Shown here: piece by piece, positions 42,154 through 53,580 of the stretch
How positions within the stretch are numbered: the stretch's first letter is position 1
Layout of the letters: every line of letters starts with the position of its first letter
Source: Branchipolynoe longqiensis
Taxonomy: Eukaryota > Annelida > Polychaeta > Phyllodocida > Polynoidae
DNA length: 64,000 bases
NCBI GenBank assembly: GCA_030323885.1
Contig: CM059198.1
Location: 11,198,462 to 11,262,461 of the forward strand
Reading direction: 5' to 3'
Program-made: the position numbers and the translations under genes
Notes under the pieces: generated by a model
Seen by the model: only the letters and a program-made list of their open reading frames with translations
Told to the model about the DNA's origin: nothing
Databases searched by the model: none

Positions 42154-42609
42154 ACACCGTTAATATAATATAAAGGAAAATACTAAAGTAATTCATGATA
42201 TGTAGTGCGAGGTTCTCACTCTCTATTCGAATCAGAGAAACATAACAATGAAGAGGCGTAGTTAGTCCCGGGTTGTATATATATATATGTTATTTATTAT
42301 TATTATTATTAAAAAGAAGCCATAACTACAAACATTAGATGTTGATTTTAATTTCACATTTCATCATATTGCATCATAATACATCACACCACGAGACATC
42401 ACATCATAATACATACACTTCACTCTGCATACAAAATTCACTATACTATTAGCATCGATAACATCTAATGATAAGATTAGTTGATAGAAATATTTTGCTC
42501 TTCACATCACATTATACACAACATAATAATAATAATAATTCTACTAATTCTACACATTCATTCACATATGTTATTTCTGAGGAAAATTGACAACATACTA
42601 AAACTATCA
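42150..42609. other. AT-rich Polinton sequence without genes
   Basis: Microsatellites (TA, ATT, CATCA) and a CT-rich tract at 42640-42720 just beyond. Nothing recognisable. Confidence 0.6.
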
Positions 42610-44054
42610 TTATATGTACGCATGATTCTTTCGTTTCTCTTTTCTCTCCTTTCTCCTTTCTCTCTCTCTATCTCCCTCTCTCATTCTCCCTCTCTCTTTC
42701 TCCCTCTCTCTCTTTCTCATTGATGTTACAAATCTTAATTTGCTAATAGTGAAATCTCCAATGACCTGTGCTGAAATGATGACAACCATCGAGTTGGGTA
42801 GAGCTTCTTTAAATGAGAGGCATATTTTGAATGAACCGCGCTTCAGAATAGGATATACTCCCTCCATATCAGTTCCATAGGTTGATTCCTCCACATTGAA
42901 ACAGAAAACCGTCCTTCCTTTTTGAAAACCATCAGGAGTCAATGTGCATAGATCTGGATATCTATGAGCTTTAACCATTGCATGAACAGCTTCAATCACC
43001 TCCCAGTTTCAAAATTAGGGGTTAAGGGTCTATCTGGAACACTTCGTTCATCAATTTCAAAGGAAATATATTCTACTTTACAATGTTCTAAATTGAAGGG
43101 ATTTTTACTGTAACTTCCTGAGTATGCAATATCATTCACAAGTGTTAATGTGAGTTGATAAGGGATTTTATCACCTAAAGCACCTGTAGCCTCCCATGTT
43201 TTAACACTTGCAGGAATTGTGAATAGTCTCATCATGGTGCGGGGATAAGTGAATTGTGCTACATTAAGCCCAGAATTCTGTGCAAACTTCTCTGAATGAC
43301 TTAGTAATAGCTCCGGTCTAATGCGAATATAGTTTACAGTGAGAAATATCTTAGTGATTAGAAGCTTATAACTTGCGCCTTTTGTAGGAGAGAGAAGTCT
43401 GAAGGCTTCACTATGCTGTTGAAATTCAAAGATTATTTCACATCCGTTCACTAAAATCTTATCTAAATTATCGATAAAATCCAATCCTAGAGGACCATTA
43501 AATTTTGCTACTTGCCCCTTATTGGTGAGTTTATGTTTCGCATTCAATCCTTCATTAAAGGAAGGTATTAGTTTTTATGGGAACAGTATTCACCAATGCA
43601 AGATGATCATCATCCGGAAAGTATCCTCTCATTCTATTATAACTAGAATTCAATCCCTTATTATTTCCAAATAATGATTTATAGAAATTCTTTTGAGCAT
43701 ATAATCCACCAACATCGGAGTTGATGTAAGAATTATTAATTGTGGCATTTGATGGAATATGCTATGCAGCGGTTGATTTGTTAGGGTCACATCGTCAGCA
43801 ATCGTCACTAGGAAGTTGTCTGATTTAACAATTTTCATTGAAATCGTCATCTGTATCTTCCTTGTATTGAGATATCCACCATTCGTTCCATCTCCTTTGA
43901 ATAGAATCGATCCCTCATTGGAGATGATGGACGTAGGGTGAATCTGAACATAATCTGAGTACAAGACACCAGCGTCCATACATGGTTTGGAGACAATATC
44001 CAGTCTCTCGGTATATCCCTCAACCGCATCCTGTAGGAGATATTCCTGCTGCAT
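42610..44054 (-). pseudogene. Polinton major capsid protein (hexon-like)
   Basis: From ATG 44054 the minus strand encodes LQDAVEGYTERLDIVSKPCM and QPLHSIFHQM. After frameshifts near 43.7 and 43.6 kb comes a large second part with the diagnostic AYSGSYSKNPFNLEHCKVEY and SVPDRPLTPNFETG. A one-base shift near 42998 leads to the C-terminal part (CLSFKEALPNSMVVIISAQV). These match the double jelly-roll capsid protein of Polintons, which builds icosahedral shells. At about 450 residues total the length is normal. It is the last recognised virion gene before the YR insertions. Too many frame breaks to be active. Confidence 0.8.
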
Positions 44055-44297
44055 TTTTATAATTTTATTAATGAAATTGTGATCATTCACACTCAGTCTC
44101 TCACAATATCTCACACTCTCAATCTCTCCTACTTCTCATTTCTTATTCTTTCGTTTGAAAAGCTTAGAATGTATGGATTGAGATTTGCGATTCTTTTGAT
44201 TCTTCTTCTTCTTCTCTTCACTGCTTTTACCTCTTCTCCCTTTTATCCCTCCATTCGACTGACGCATGCATTCCTGCATCAATCTACTTATAGTAGA

Positions 44298-44640
44298 TTA
44301 ATGAATTTTTCTCTTCTTCTTCTTCCTACTTCCGCTTTTTTCATCTTTTCTCTTTTGCTTCTTAGAGGGAATCGTGCTGTGATTGATCTCCCCAAGCACG
44401 TTTTCTGACATTAAATTTATTCGCTCTTGCTTCTCCTTGGTTTGCTCTAAGACATGGTTGACTGGTGAAACCATCTCTCTTTTGGGTGAAGAAACCTTTA
44501 CATGCTTCAAACTAGAAACAGTTGTAAAGCTATTCTTAGGTTTTTTGAATGCTGTGATACACTTAGCATTAGGGTGAAGCACCCAGCTGTTAGACCTTGT
44601 ACCTAGTGGAACTAAGGCCATAGTCTCTACAGATTTGAAG
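44298..44640 (-). CDS. Small basic Polinton ORF, unknown
   Basis: The minus strand from MALVPLGTRSNSWVLHPNAK continues with a Lys-rich tail ending KSGSRKKKKRKIH. Its high positive charge suggests nucleic-acid binding or a nuclear signal, as in virion core proteins, but no family is recognised. It lies between the penton-like and capsid genes. Its start is uncertain because the frame is open upstream into the penton-like end. Confidence 0.4.
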
Positions 44641-45018
44641 AATGCAACACGTAACATTTGCTTCTACCAAAGGGATTTCTCCTCATTCGTCTCTGATGGA
44701 GATCCTTATAGAATTCAAGTATTGAGTATTGATGGGTTGATGTAACGGAGTAGATGGTGTCATATGATATCCTCCACTCCCATCACTTCCTTTATAGGTG
44801 TAAGCTAACACCCCTTGCGGAGATTCTCCTATTGCAACAGGTGTAATGAGATTACAAAAAACATACACATATTTTGATGTTATCGAAGATGAATATAATG
44901 ATGGATGTGATGGTGGAGATGCTGATGTTGATGGAGAAGATGATGGTGCTGTCGATGATGAAGATGATGGAGGGTTGCTTTTTTTTTCTCTTTTTTTTTT
45001 TTTCAATTTCCTCTGCAA
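44625..45018 (-). pseudogene. Polinton penton-like minor capsid protein, C-terminal part
   Basis: After a Lys/Ser/Pro-rich start the minus strand reads KYVYVFCNLITPVAIGES, then GSDGSGGYHMTPSTPLHQPI, YLNSIRISIRDE and, past a stop or shift near 44665, KQMLRVAFFK. This sequence of strands resembles the end of the Polinton minor capsid (penton) protein, where a Y-Y-S/C-x2-I-x-P-x2-V-G-D strand is followed by I-x-I-x-I-R/K-D-D/E. The N-terminal jelly-roll is not visible here, so the gene is truncated. Assignment by motif resemblance only. Confidence 0.5.
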
Positions 45019-45123
45019 TGATTTTTCCTGGAATGCTTTCTTTTTCTAAATCTATTTGACGATGATGCAAACAAAATCAAAATGAGGGATCACATAACAT
45101 ACACACACACATATTGATCCATT

Positions 45124-46208
45124 CTACAGTCCTAGTTTGTGAATTTCACTTGACAAAATGCAGCTATTGTAGGAGGAATCGTATGACTTCCATTTTACCA
45201 AAGAAGACTTTTTTTTATCTTTAACAGTTTCAGAAATAAGTGTTTCTATCTCAAATAAAGTATCATCAGTCACTCCCACCTTTTGCAATTCTTCAGGATA
45301 GAACCATCCTTCAATAGGGGAGTTATCCCATGCCTTGACTTTATATTTTTCAAACCCCTGGTTAATTTTACGTTCTGTTACAATGAAAATTTCCATTGTC
45401 CACTTTTCATCATAATGTCATGTAAATGGAGAGCTTAAATATGAGAGCTTCACTCGATCGTTGGTTTGAAAATTATAACACTCGCTCTTCCTGTGCTAGT
45501 TGATGAATCATTTCTGAGATATTGATAATGCCAAAGTTCACTCTTATCCTTTTCACAGAAAGCTTTTTGCGGAGTAGTGCAAATCCCTCCTGTTAAAGCT
45601 ATGAGTTGCTTTGAATAATCTAGCCAAGCGAGCTCGAAGTGTTAGAATCACTCGTTCAGCCATATGTGCCTTAGTCTCGCTATTTAGGGAGGTGAAATGA
45701 TTGATGTTTAGGGATTTAAAATATTGCTGCATCAGTTTTGCAATGAACTCCGATCCTTGATCGCTGCGAATATTTTTAGGGGAATCACTTTTTTAAATGC
45801 TTTCGAATGCTTCTTTAACAGAAGAAGCTTGAAGATTGAGTAATGGTCTAGTTATTAGATATCTTGCAAACACATCAATGCAAACTAAAATATAACCATA
45901 ACCAAAATTATGATCTTTATAAAACATCATGGAGAGGGTGTCAACATCAAATTGATAATGTTTATCAGATGTAACTAATTTCTCATGTTTATATCTAAGG
46001 GGAGCTTTCTTAAAAGTTGAAAAACTATCTTGTGATTCTAACCATTTGCACATTTTGCAAAGAGATATTTTTAATTTCTTCTCCTTTTTAACTTCAGTAT
46101 AAAGTCTATTGATTCCTGATAAATTTCCAGGATGTTCAGGATTGAAGTATGCATCATGAAGATATTGCTTCTCTTCCTCAGTTTATGATGGGAGAAGAAC
46201 TTTTGCCA
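45124..46208 (-). pseudogene. Polinton integrase with C-terminal chromodomain
   Basis: Minus strand: N-terminal part NLSGINRLYTEVKKEKKLKI; catalytic core with FDVDTLSM, YILVCIDVFARYLITRPL, IRSDQGSEFIAKLMQQYF and a Glu in KAHMAERVIL (DDE triad); C-terminal SH3-like segment SPIEGWFYPEELQKVG; then a chromodomain (FEIETLISETVKDKKKSS, VKWKSYDSSYNSCI). Stops at about 46183, 45795-45793 and near 45421, and frameshifts near 45.6 kb, inactivate it. The enzyme would cut and join the element ends with a 6-bp duplication; the chromodomain is thought to direct it to modified chromatin. Confidence 0.9.
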
Positions 46209-46212
46209 TTTT

Positions 46213-46740
46213 TCATTCACTCCTGTTTTTTGTTCTCTGTTCTCTAGTGAATGCAGCAGGTGAAGATTTTGTTGGAAGTGAATTGATCATCAGTGATCTA
46301 ACATTCTTAATCTTATCCTTATTGATAATCTTCTTTTTTTTCTCTCTTTTTTTTTTTTTTTTACACCACTTGTTCTCGGAATTCCAGGAGGAGGAGGAGA
46401 CTGAGGAGAATGAAGAGGATGAAGAAGACGGTGTCGTCGTTGTCGCCGTCATCATGTTCGCCGGCAAAAACAACACCATCTCATTGTTTGAAGTGTGTAG
46501 AGGAGGAGCAGAGTCGGTGGGAATCCTCAAAGGTTGATCTTTTTTCCTTGACTTTTTCTTCTTCTGGTGTTTTTTTTTATTGATATCAAATTGATCAATA
46601 ACATCTTCATCAACATCAACGTCAACTGCAACATCCTCATCATCAATAAGATCACTGGGTGGAATGGTGTTGTTTTTATTCCCCTCCTCCTTCTTATATC
46701 GAAGGTAGAAATCATATGTTATGGTTACATACTTCCTCAT
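46213..46740 (-). CDS. Lys-rich Polinton ORF, unknown
   Basis: MRKYVTITYDFYLRYKKEEG is followed by an acidic patch (DDEDVAVDVDVDEDV), Lys-rich stretches, a Ser-rich tract and a second Lys-rich region, 175 residues in all. Charge pattern suggests a core or DNA-binding protein, but no family is recognised. Its ATG overlaps the stop of the upstream gene as ATGA. It ends just before the integrase start. Confidence 0.45.
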   Translation of the reverse strand: MRKYVTITYDFYLRYKKEEGNKNNTIPPSDLIDDEDVAVDVDVDEDVIDQFDINKKKHQKKKKSRKKDQPLRIPTDSAPPLHTSNNEMVLFLPANMMTATTTTPSSSSSSFSSVSSSSWNSENKWCKKKKKREKKKKIINKDKIKNVRSLMINSLPTKSSPAAFTREQRTKNRSE

Positions 46741-47051
46741 GATAGAAACCCTAACAATATTGGTTTAATTGAAACGAAAATCGCATAGAGTTTTTTATGA
46801 TGTAGCTGAAGCAACCGCAATCTTGCGTGTTCATTCAGATGAATAAGATTGTGAATTAGTTTCTTATGCTTTTCCAATAAATGCTTAGTATTTCTGGAGA
46901 TGGTTAATTTTGATAATGCAACTAAAATCTCAGCAATGCATTCAATCTGTTTTCGACTCGCAGTCACCAGTAAAGCTTTAGCCTGCTCAGGTTTCGACTT
47001 CAACAACAACAAAATAAACTCCTTGCAATGATGAATATGTTGTGTTGACAT
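46737..47051 (-). CDS. Small conserved basic Polinton protein
   Basis: From ATG 47051 (MSTQHIHHCKEFILLLLKSK) about 104 residues to TGA at 46739-46737, with ISRNTKHLLEKHKKLIHNLI then RLRLLQLHHKKLYAIFVSIK. Polintons commonly carry a small protein next to the ATPase with a similar R/K-H-K-x-x-I/L helix and a hydrophobic C-terminus. The exact family name is not certain. No stop interrupts it; one of the few intact frames of this element. Upstream open frame above 47051 has (AC)n and is not counted. Confidence 0.5.
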   Translation of the reverse strand: MSTQHIHHCKEFILLLLKSKPEQAKALLVTASRKQIECIAEILVALSKLTISRNTKHLLEKHKKLIHNLIHLNEHARLRLLQLHHKKLYAIFVSIKPILLGFLS

Positions 47052-47259
47052 GATGTATGTGCAAACAGATTTTCTCCCCAATGAAGGAAGAACATCGGAA
47101 TCAGAGGTATAAGTGACTAAAATGTGTGTGTGTGTGTGTGAGTCTCTGCATGCTTCATGAATGAATGAATGAACGAAAGAATGTGAGTGTGCGCACCCAC
47201 ACATGCAGTCACATTCAATTGCATAGAGTCTCATACATCCATACATATAATCTTCCATA

Positions 47260-47919
47260 TTATATTGTATTCACTAAGGTAAATAAGAAATTAGATGCAG
47301 AAATATCCACCACATCGTGTGGGCGTAGACAAATCAATAAATAACCAAATACTTTAGACTCAACAGCATCCTTATAACTTTCCAACAGCAATCTCCCCAA
47401 ATTTGTCTGAGATGCTACTCGTTGAATTTGTCTCATATCTCTCGAATTATTCATTATAATCATATATTGAACATTCAGAGAAATGGTTTGTGAACACTTC
47501 CCCAGTTCATAAACATTATGACTAACCATAATTACTGAACATGCTCGATGATGACTAAACTTACTAACTAGATGTTGAGCACCTAAGTTATCCACCACTT
47601 CTTCATTTAAGTCATCTAGTATAATCAAATTGTGTTGAGGTAAATCAGAAAAAGCAAAAATCTTCTCTTTGGATGGGATAACCTCCATAAATTCAATAGC
47701 TGTAATCTCTGCATCCATTTTATAAAATAGTGGTTGTTCAACTCCATAACAATAGAACATTTTATGAACAGGAATCTCAAATAGTGTTTGACGTTCGGAG
47801 AATATCCTATGAATCGATTATGTTTTTCCACTACCTGTTATTCCACTCATGCTAATAGTAGCTGGAGATTTCATACCCTGAAAAGCCTGTTCATCATCTT
47901 CAATTGTTACAATTGACAT
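47260..47919 (-). pseudogene. Polinton packaging ATPase (FtsK/HerA, A32-like)
   Basis: ATG 47919 (MSIVTIEDDEQAF) leads to Walker A GITGSGKT, followed at once by an in-frame TAA (47820-47818). The frame then stays open to 47260 with Walker B NLIILDDLNEEVVDNL, a sensor-like VIMVSHNVYELGK and YMIIMNNSRDMRQI. Length about 219 residues, normal for the family. The protein pumps DNA into capsids. Apart from the single stop it looks intact. Confidence 0.88.
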
Positions 47920-48074
47920 GCTGATGAGGATGATGATAGTGATGATGATAACGATTATATTATGATCATGATGATGATGGAGATGACACTTTTGAGATGT
48001 TAATCACATGAGAGGGGAGAGAGTTATGAGCTTAGTGGTGTCATGATGGAGATGACGATGAAGTTGATGATAAT

Positions 48075-48485
48075 GCTCATGGTGATGATTCGATTGAATC
48101 TATGATTGATTTAAACTTTCTCCAGAAACAAATAATAAAATTAGATCCAAGCATGTCTGCTGGATTAGAAATTTCACACATCCCCATATTAATTCCTGCA
48201 GTCCAATTTGTTGTCATATCGGTCACCTGGATGAATAATAGTACATCCTGAAGGGAGCGATCGCAACTCCACAATCACTCTACTTCTGATTTTCATTAAT
48301 TTCATGTTTAGTATAGCAATCATCTTTTTCTTACACACTTCTGCCCATTCTTTTTTTCTTTTGCTTTGGAAAATTCCCCTAGATAAAAACTGTGCTGTGT
48401 TGAAACGTGAAGAGCTAATGTAAATTGCAATAGAAACGTCTCCATGAAACATAGCCATCTCATAATATAATAACTGCTATCAACT
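48075..48485 (-). pseudogene. Unrecognised Polinton ORF, frameshifted
   Basis: MAMFHGDVSIAIYISSSRFN starts near 48458 and continues for 89 residues; a second frame resumes with DMTTNWTAGINMGMCEISNP to 48077. Beta-rich composition hints at a structural protein, but no family is recognised. It sits between PolB and the ATPase. Confidence 0.35.
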
Positions 48486-48489
48486 ACCA

Positions 48490-51261
48490 AAGGAAAGTCC
48501 ATACTCTTCAAGATTTAGTGGAAATTCATTAGATAAACAACTAGTTGCAGGAATGGTGAAAGTGTTATAGTTTTTCCATGGTGTTAGAAGCATTTCCAAT
48601 GGAATGGTCTCGATCCCATTTTGCATTACATGTCTCTTAATATAAAAAAAAGTGAATCCAATCCGTCGCTCCTTATAAGTCCTAACTCCATTATGTCAAG
48701 CTCTAAAACCTGTATTTATAACTGATCCCCTTTCATTTCGAAATAAAGCATTTGCATAAAATTCCTCAGCAGAAGTGTGATTCTTCATTAAACATCTTTT
48801 GTTAATTGATTTTCAGGAAAGCTTTTCCTGTGATTTCGCATCCTCACTCTCATTTATCAATAGATAGGTTTTAGAATTCAAACAGTAAGATGTGGATGCT
48901 GTATACTCTTTTTTGAAAATTCCAATTTCTCATTGATCATGTTTGCGATGTTTTTGACAACAATCTCTAGGTAAATAGAAACCATCCTCCCACTTAAAAT
49001 AATTATAATCATTACAATGATCATAAAGCATACTCAAAAATTCTTTTTTTCTCTCAGATTTTACAACATCTATCATCTCTTTACCAGAAAAAGACATATA
49101 CAAAATATCTGTATCACAATGTCTTAATTCAAAATCACTTCTATCAATAAATTTAATTAGAAAGCAATAATACCCCTGAAGAATCACTAACTTAGCAGTA
49201 TTTTTTTAAAAAATCCCAATTGAACAGGAATATCTAAATGAATTGAGCGTTTGCACTGTTCAATCTCAAAAGTTTCATCATCTAGTTCAGTCATATTTTT
49301 GAATAATTTTGAATTAACAGCTAACTTCGCCTTCTGAACACTCCCCACATAAGATACATTCACATGTTTTGTCTTATCCATTAGGAGACTTCCATAACTC
49401 ACATTCCCCATAACCTTAGCAGTCTCCCCCTTAATTTGAAAATCCGGGTTTGAATCCGCCTCCCTACGAGCATTTGTAATGAAATCACAGAAACCTCTAA
49501 AGCAATAATCTAATCTCCACTTGATCACTTCCCAAATTGTTGTGACCACAAGCCCCATCTTAAGATAAAATTGCAATAGATTAGAACCAAGCAAAATACG
49601 TCCTCCTCGCAGACCACCAACCAGAAGCCTTCGTGTATTAACATGATCTTTCGAGCTTTTCTTAAATGCAAATTGACACATCAGAGGACTCCACTCATCA
49701 AATGGAATATCTACATTACAAAATATAGGAGCCATTTCTGAGAAGAATTCCTTATGAGAAAGCTTTTGCTTTTTGGGAATGTGAATATCTACTTCCAGCA
49801 TTCCCGTTAGCTCTCCGCCTTCAACAGCAGACAAATAGTTTCCACAGAAATGCTGTGAGGATGTTTGATATAAAATGGAGGAAGAATTTCATTTGCAGCT
49901 TGCGCTATACTCGAATTCCCTTGCAAAAGTTTTTTAAATGCACATTCGTATATTGTAATCAAATTAAAACCGCACTGTTGAATATAGTATTCTCTAGCTA
50001 AAGTGGAAAGATGTGTCTCTTTCTGTGATTTGATATTTGAGGATCTAGTGGAAGGAGAAAATGCATACTCATTGGCAGGATGTCCATGGAACCAGCATCC
50101 GTTATATTCATAGATAGTATTGTTTTCTCGACAATATCCATCAGCAGAATAAGGACCGATCTGCACCTCTTTTCCAGTTTTGAGCTTATGTTCAATCCTA
50201 ATATTGTTTTCTCGTGATTTCCAATTCATCCATTTATACATATCAAGATGCTTCCAGCTGCATTGAGGTTTAAAGTTATTCTCCAACTTTCGTCTAAATG
50301 GGAAAATATTTGGGAGTTTTTGAGAGAGGCAATATAAATACATCGCATCAGAATCATATCCCTGAATAGATCGACAGGGTTTCTCGGGGTTATTTCACAG
50401 GAAAGTCTCTCCCACCTTAGCGTATCTTTTAAAAATGATACTTGGTCCTCCAAAGGTGCAAGTTTTGATTTTGGTATAGAGATCAGCATCACGTTCACAA
50501 AAACTTGAAAGCAAGCACTTGTTTTCCTTAGCTGATTGGAATAATAATCTGCGAGCTATACCCGGTGCTGAGATAGATCTTTTTAGAGGATCGATATGTA
50601 AAGAAGTATAGAAAGCCAGCATGTTTTCTACTGCTGTGACACATGGTTTTGTATCTAGATTTGCATAGTAAATTAGGAAATCGCGAAAAGTTGACATACC
50701 CTTCTCCATCCAGATCATTTGTAAATCATTATACTTCATGCATCCAGTCTTAGGTGGGATGGATTTAAATTCCTCCTTCTTTTCCCACTCAATATATTCC
50801 TCCTCTAACACATTAACATTTTTGAGCTTAGAATAAAAAGTCTCATATTCAGGAAGACTGGGGTGAGAAAGTTTTGAAAAAGTTGTTAACCATTCAAAAG
50901 GTAAATAGCTCTTAACATCTGGAGCTGAATAGGCTATAAGAAACTTGGAATAGCTACTACCACTTGCAAGAAAAAGACTGATATCTAAAAAGGCGAACTT
51001 CTTTGTTACAATGGCGCTGTATTGATTCGCTTTTTTAACAATATAGTTCAAATCATTTTCAAGATTGAAGTCTTTTGCAAATGATGCCTGCACAGCTGGA
51101 AGATCATACCTACTAGAGTTGAAACCTAAACAAGGAAGGCAGTAGCAATATGTCTCAAACCAATCCTTTAACTTTTCTATAGACTTTAATATTCGCAATC
51201 TTATCTTTTCAGCGCATTAGCTTCATCAATCTTAGCATTATCATCTTCATATTCATCATCG

Positions 51262-51297
<36 letters not shown>

Positions 51298-52870
51298 CTT
51301 TCATTTACTTCTCTTTCCTGCTGAAGAGGTTTTTCAGGAAGTAAACATTCAAAATCATATACCGCAAACCAAGGAAATTTTGTAAATGCTGTTCACAAAC
51401 TATATTTAAACTATCACGCAAGTCATCAAAGATAGTTTTTGAAGGAGAATACATCCCTCCTGGATATATAAATCTAACCTTGTTTGTGCATACTTTCTCA
51501 TGTTTTACAACTCCTGTCTTAAAAGAAAAATGTTTAGCACAATTCCTACAAGCATACTTACTAGAATACAACTCCATACTAGAGATATATCCATAATGAT
51601 AATTGGAAAGATTTAGATTGAGGTTTTCAGAAACAGAAGAGAATTGAGAGGAATAAAGAGATATACATGTATCATCTTCTCGCAATGAGCAAACATTTAT
51701 ACTAATATTTAAACAGCACTCCAAATTTGGTATATCTTCTAATGTCACACCTTCAAACTTTCTTTTCTTACTCTTCTGAAAAGCATTCCATTGTGAATTG
51801 CAGAAGAAAATCCATTCATCACATAATTTCTGAGAAAGTTTCCGCATCTTTTGAAAGTTCTTCTCTGTATGGTGAGATAAACAGTGAAAAAAACATGAAT
51901 TATTATTGTTACTAATTTTCGAAAGGATCTGATGGATATCTTTGCATGAATGTAATCTGGAACATCATTCGCTCTCCCAATAACAACGGATTTTCTGAAA
52001 ACATAATAATTAACATTGGTAAAGTAAACTTTTACACCATTTGGAATGCTCATCCACAGACTGAATAATTCGCTCTATGTCTATCTTTCTAATGTAGTCA
52101 AATAATGCTAATAGATTTGCATGATTATTAACAGAGCGGGGAAAATACAAAATTGTTGAATTAAAATAAGCAGTGAAATAACAATATTCAGAGGTTTCAA
52201 TCAATTTCAAGATTATTCCAAAAGCAAAGTTAATCTTAAATGAAGATTTTTCTATCTCATCAATAGAACGAAGATACTCTGCTATCAATGAGGTATCCCC
52301 AGTGAAATCGGGAATAGGGAAATTATAGATTCCTCTAACTTTTCCCATGATATGAGGAGCTAAAACAGTATTACGATTTTCGATATAAAGCAGACGCAAT
52401 GTAATGTCAATGTCCTCTCCCTCACCCCAAGGTGGGAGTATATTAGAATCTGTAACCCATGGTTCTTGATGTGGAGACGCTTCTCCTGAAGCGTGAATCC
52501 ATCTATGGGAAATCAAATGTCTCCATGATGGAAATCGTTTACCACAATCTATACAAGTAATATTGTTATTCTTTTAATCTTTCTGTCTTTTACTAGTATC
52601 ATCATCATCATTAACATATTCAACATTTTCATCTTTCCTGAATTATGGAGAGAAAAAAGCAGCAGCAGAAGATGAAGATGTTGATGCAATGGGAGTAGAA
52701 ATATAATTCCCATGTTGTACTCGCATATGTCTATTAAGAATTCTACTATTCTCCAAAATGTCTGAACATAGAGAACATCAAATTCTATGTATCTTCATAT
52801 ATCTCAATAAATCTCTCATGTGACAAAAACTGATTTCACATTTTCCACACTTGAAAGTGTTGAAACTAGT
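48490..52870 (-). pseudogene. Polinton family B DNA polymerase with C2H2 zinc fingers
   Basis: Minus strand. The N-terminus has three C2H2-type fingers (about 52860-52800, 52775-52700 and 52555-52495; the third, CIDCGKRFPSWRHLISHRWIH, is perfect). Then come the conserved N-terminal region (FKINFAFGIILKLIETSEY), another Cys/His finger (CRNCAKHFSFKTGVVKHEKV), exonuclease I (FAVYDFECLLP), a poly-Asp run, exo II (LGFNSSRYDLPAV), exo III (YYANLDTKPCVTAVENM), motif A (GYDSDAMYLYCLS), the NGCWFHGH insert, motif B (KVMGNVSYGSLLMDK), motif C (HCDTDILYMSF) and a C-terminal region to about 48560. Catalytic Asp residues remain, but several stops and frameshifts (for example near 51.38, 50.39, 48.93 kb) break it. 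It would replicate the element by protein priming. Confidence 0.9.
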
Positions 52871-52982
52871 AATAGTAGAAGTATCAGCAAGAATAGTAGT
52901 AGTAGTAGTGGTGGTAGTAGTAGTATCAGCAACAGCAACTTATTGTGCTTTCGAATGTGAACATGATGGAGATTGTGAATGT

Positions 52983-53035
52983 TTGTTTGTTTGTTGTTGT
53001 TTTACGTCCTAGCAACATCTAAGGTCATATCTGTG
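52983..53035 (-). mobile_element. LINE-like 3' tail fragment
   Basis: The minus strand reads ATGACCTTAGATGTTGCTAG then GACGTAAAACAACAAC and (AAAC)n, the style of I/Nimb-type LINE ends seen at 27.0 kb. Only about 50 bases are recognisable. Confidence 0.45.
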
Positions 53036-53580
53036 AATGTAAACGTGAACGTGATCGGAATCCCTTTCTGAAAGCGCATCTATTCTAATGTCTTCTTCAT
53101 CCCAGCAAGGAGCGGAATACCTTCCAACATCGATTGCAAGTGAGCGATTGTAGTGATGCGTGACATGCGTAGACTCTGGAGTGATGCTTCCGCAAACCAG
53201 AAGCGGAAGTAAAAATCTTTGAGCATGTGTCACGTGAATGTCTCTGAAAATAAATAGATAACAATTTCATAGTAAATAGTAATTGATTTTCTTCTTCTAT
53301 TTTCAGGGAGGAAGAAAGAAAAGAGAGAGAAAAGGAAAATCATTCATTCATTCATTTTTGTTGTATTATTATTATTATTTCTATTGTTCATATCAATCTA
53401 CTAATACATATATATATATTTTATATAAATAAAAACTGAGTACACATACCTGTTGCTTCTCCATTGTAATCTTTCATATAATATTATTCATTCATATTGA
53501 ATACTTGCTTGAAGTGACGGTGGAATTCTTGACTGACTGAGGTATTAGGAAGGTGTGATAGTCTTAAAATGAGGGGAAAA
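53036..53580. other. Polinton right subterminal region
   Basis: A 75-residue minus-strand frame (53233-53009) shows no recognised motif. The rest is AT-rich with (CATT)n and (ATT)n. No gene is supported. Confidence 0.4.

Noticed and set aside
44846..45049. Plus-strand Asp/Gly-rich frame resembling EF-hand loops
   Set aside because: Antisense of the Ser/Pro-rich penton-like ORF; spacing and helices of EF-hands are missing.
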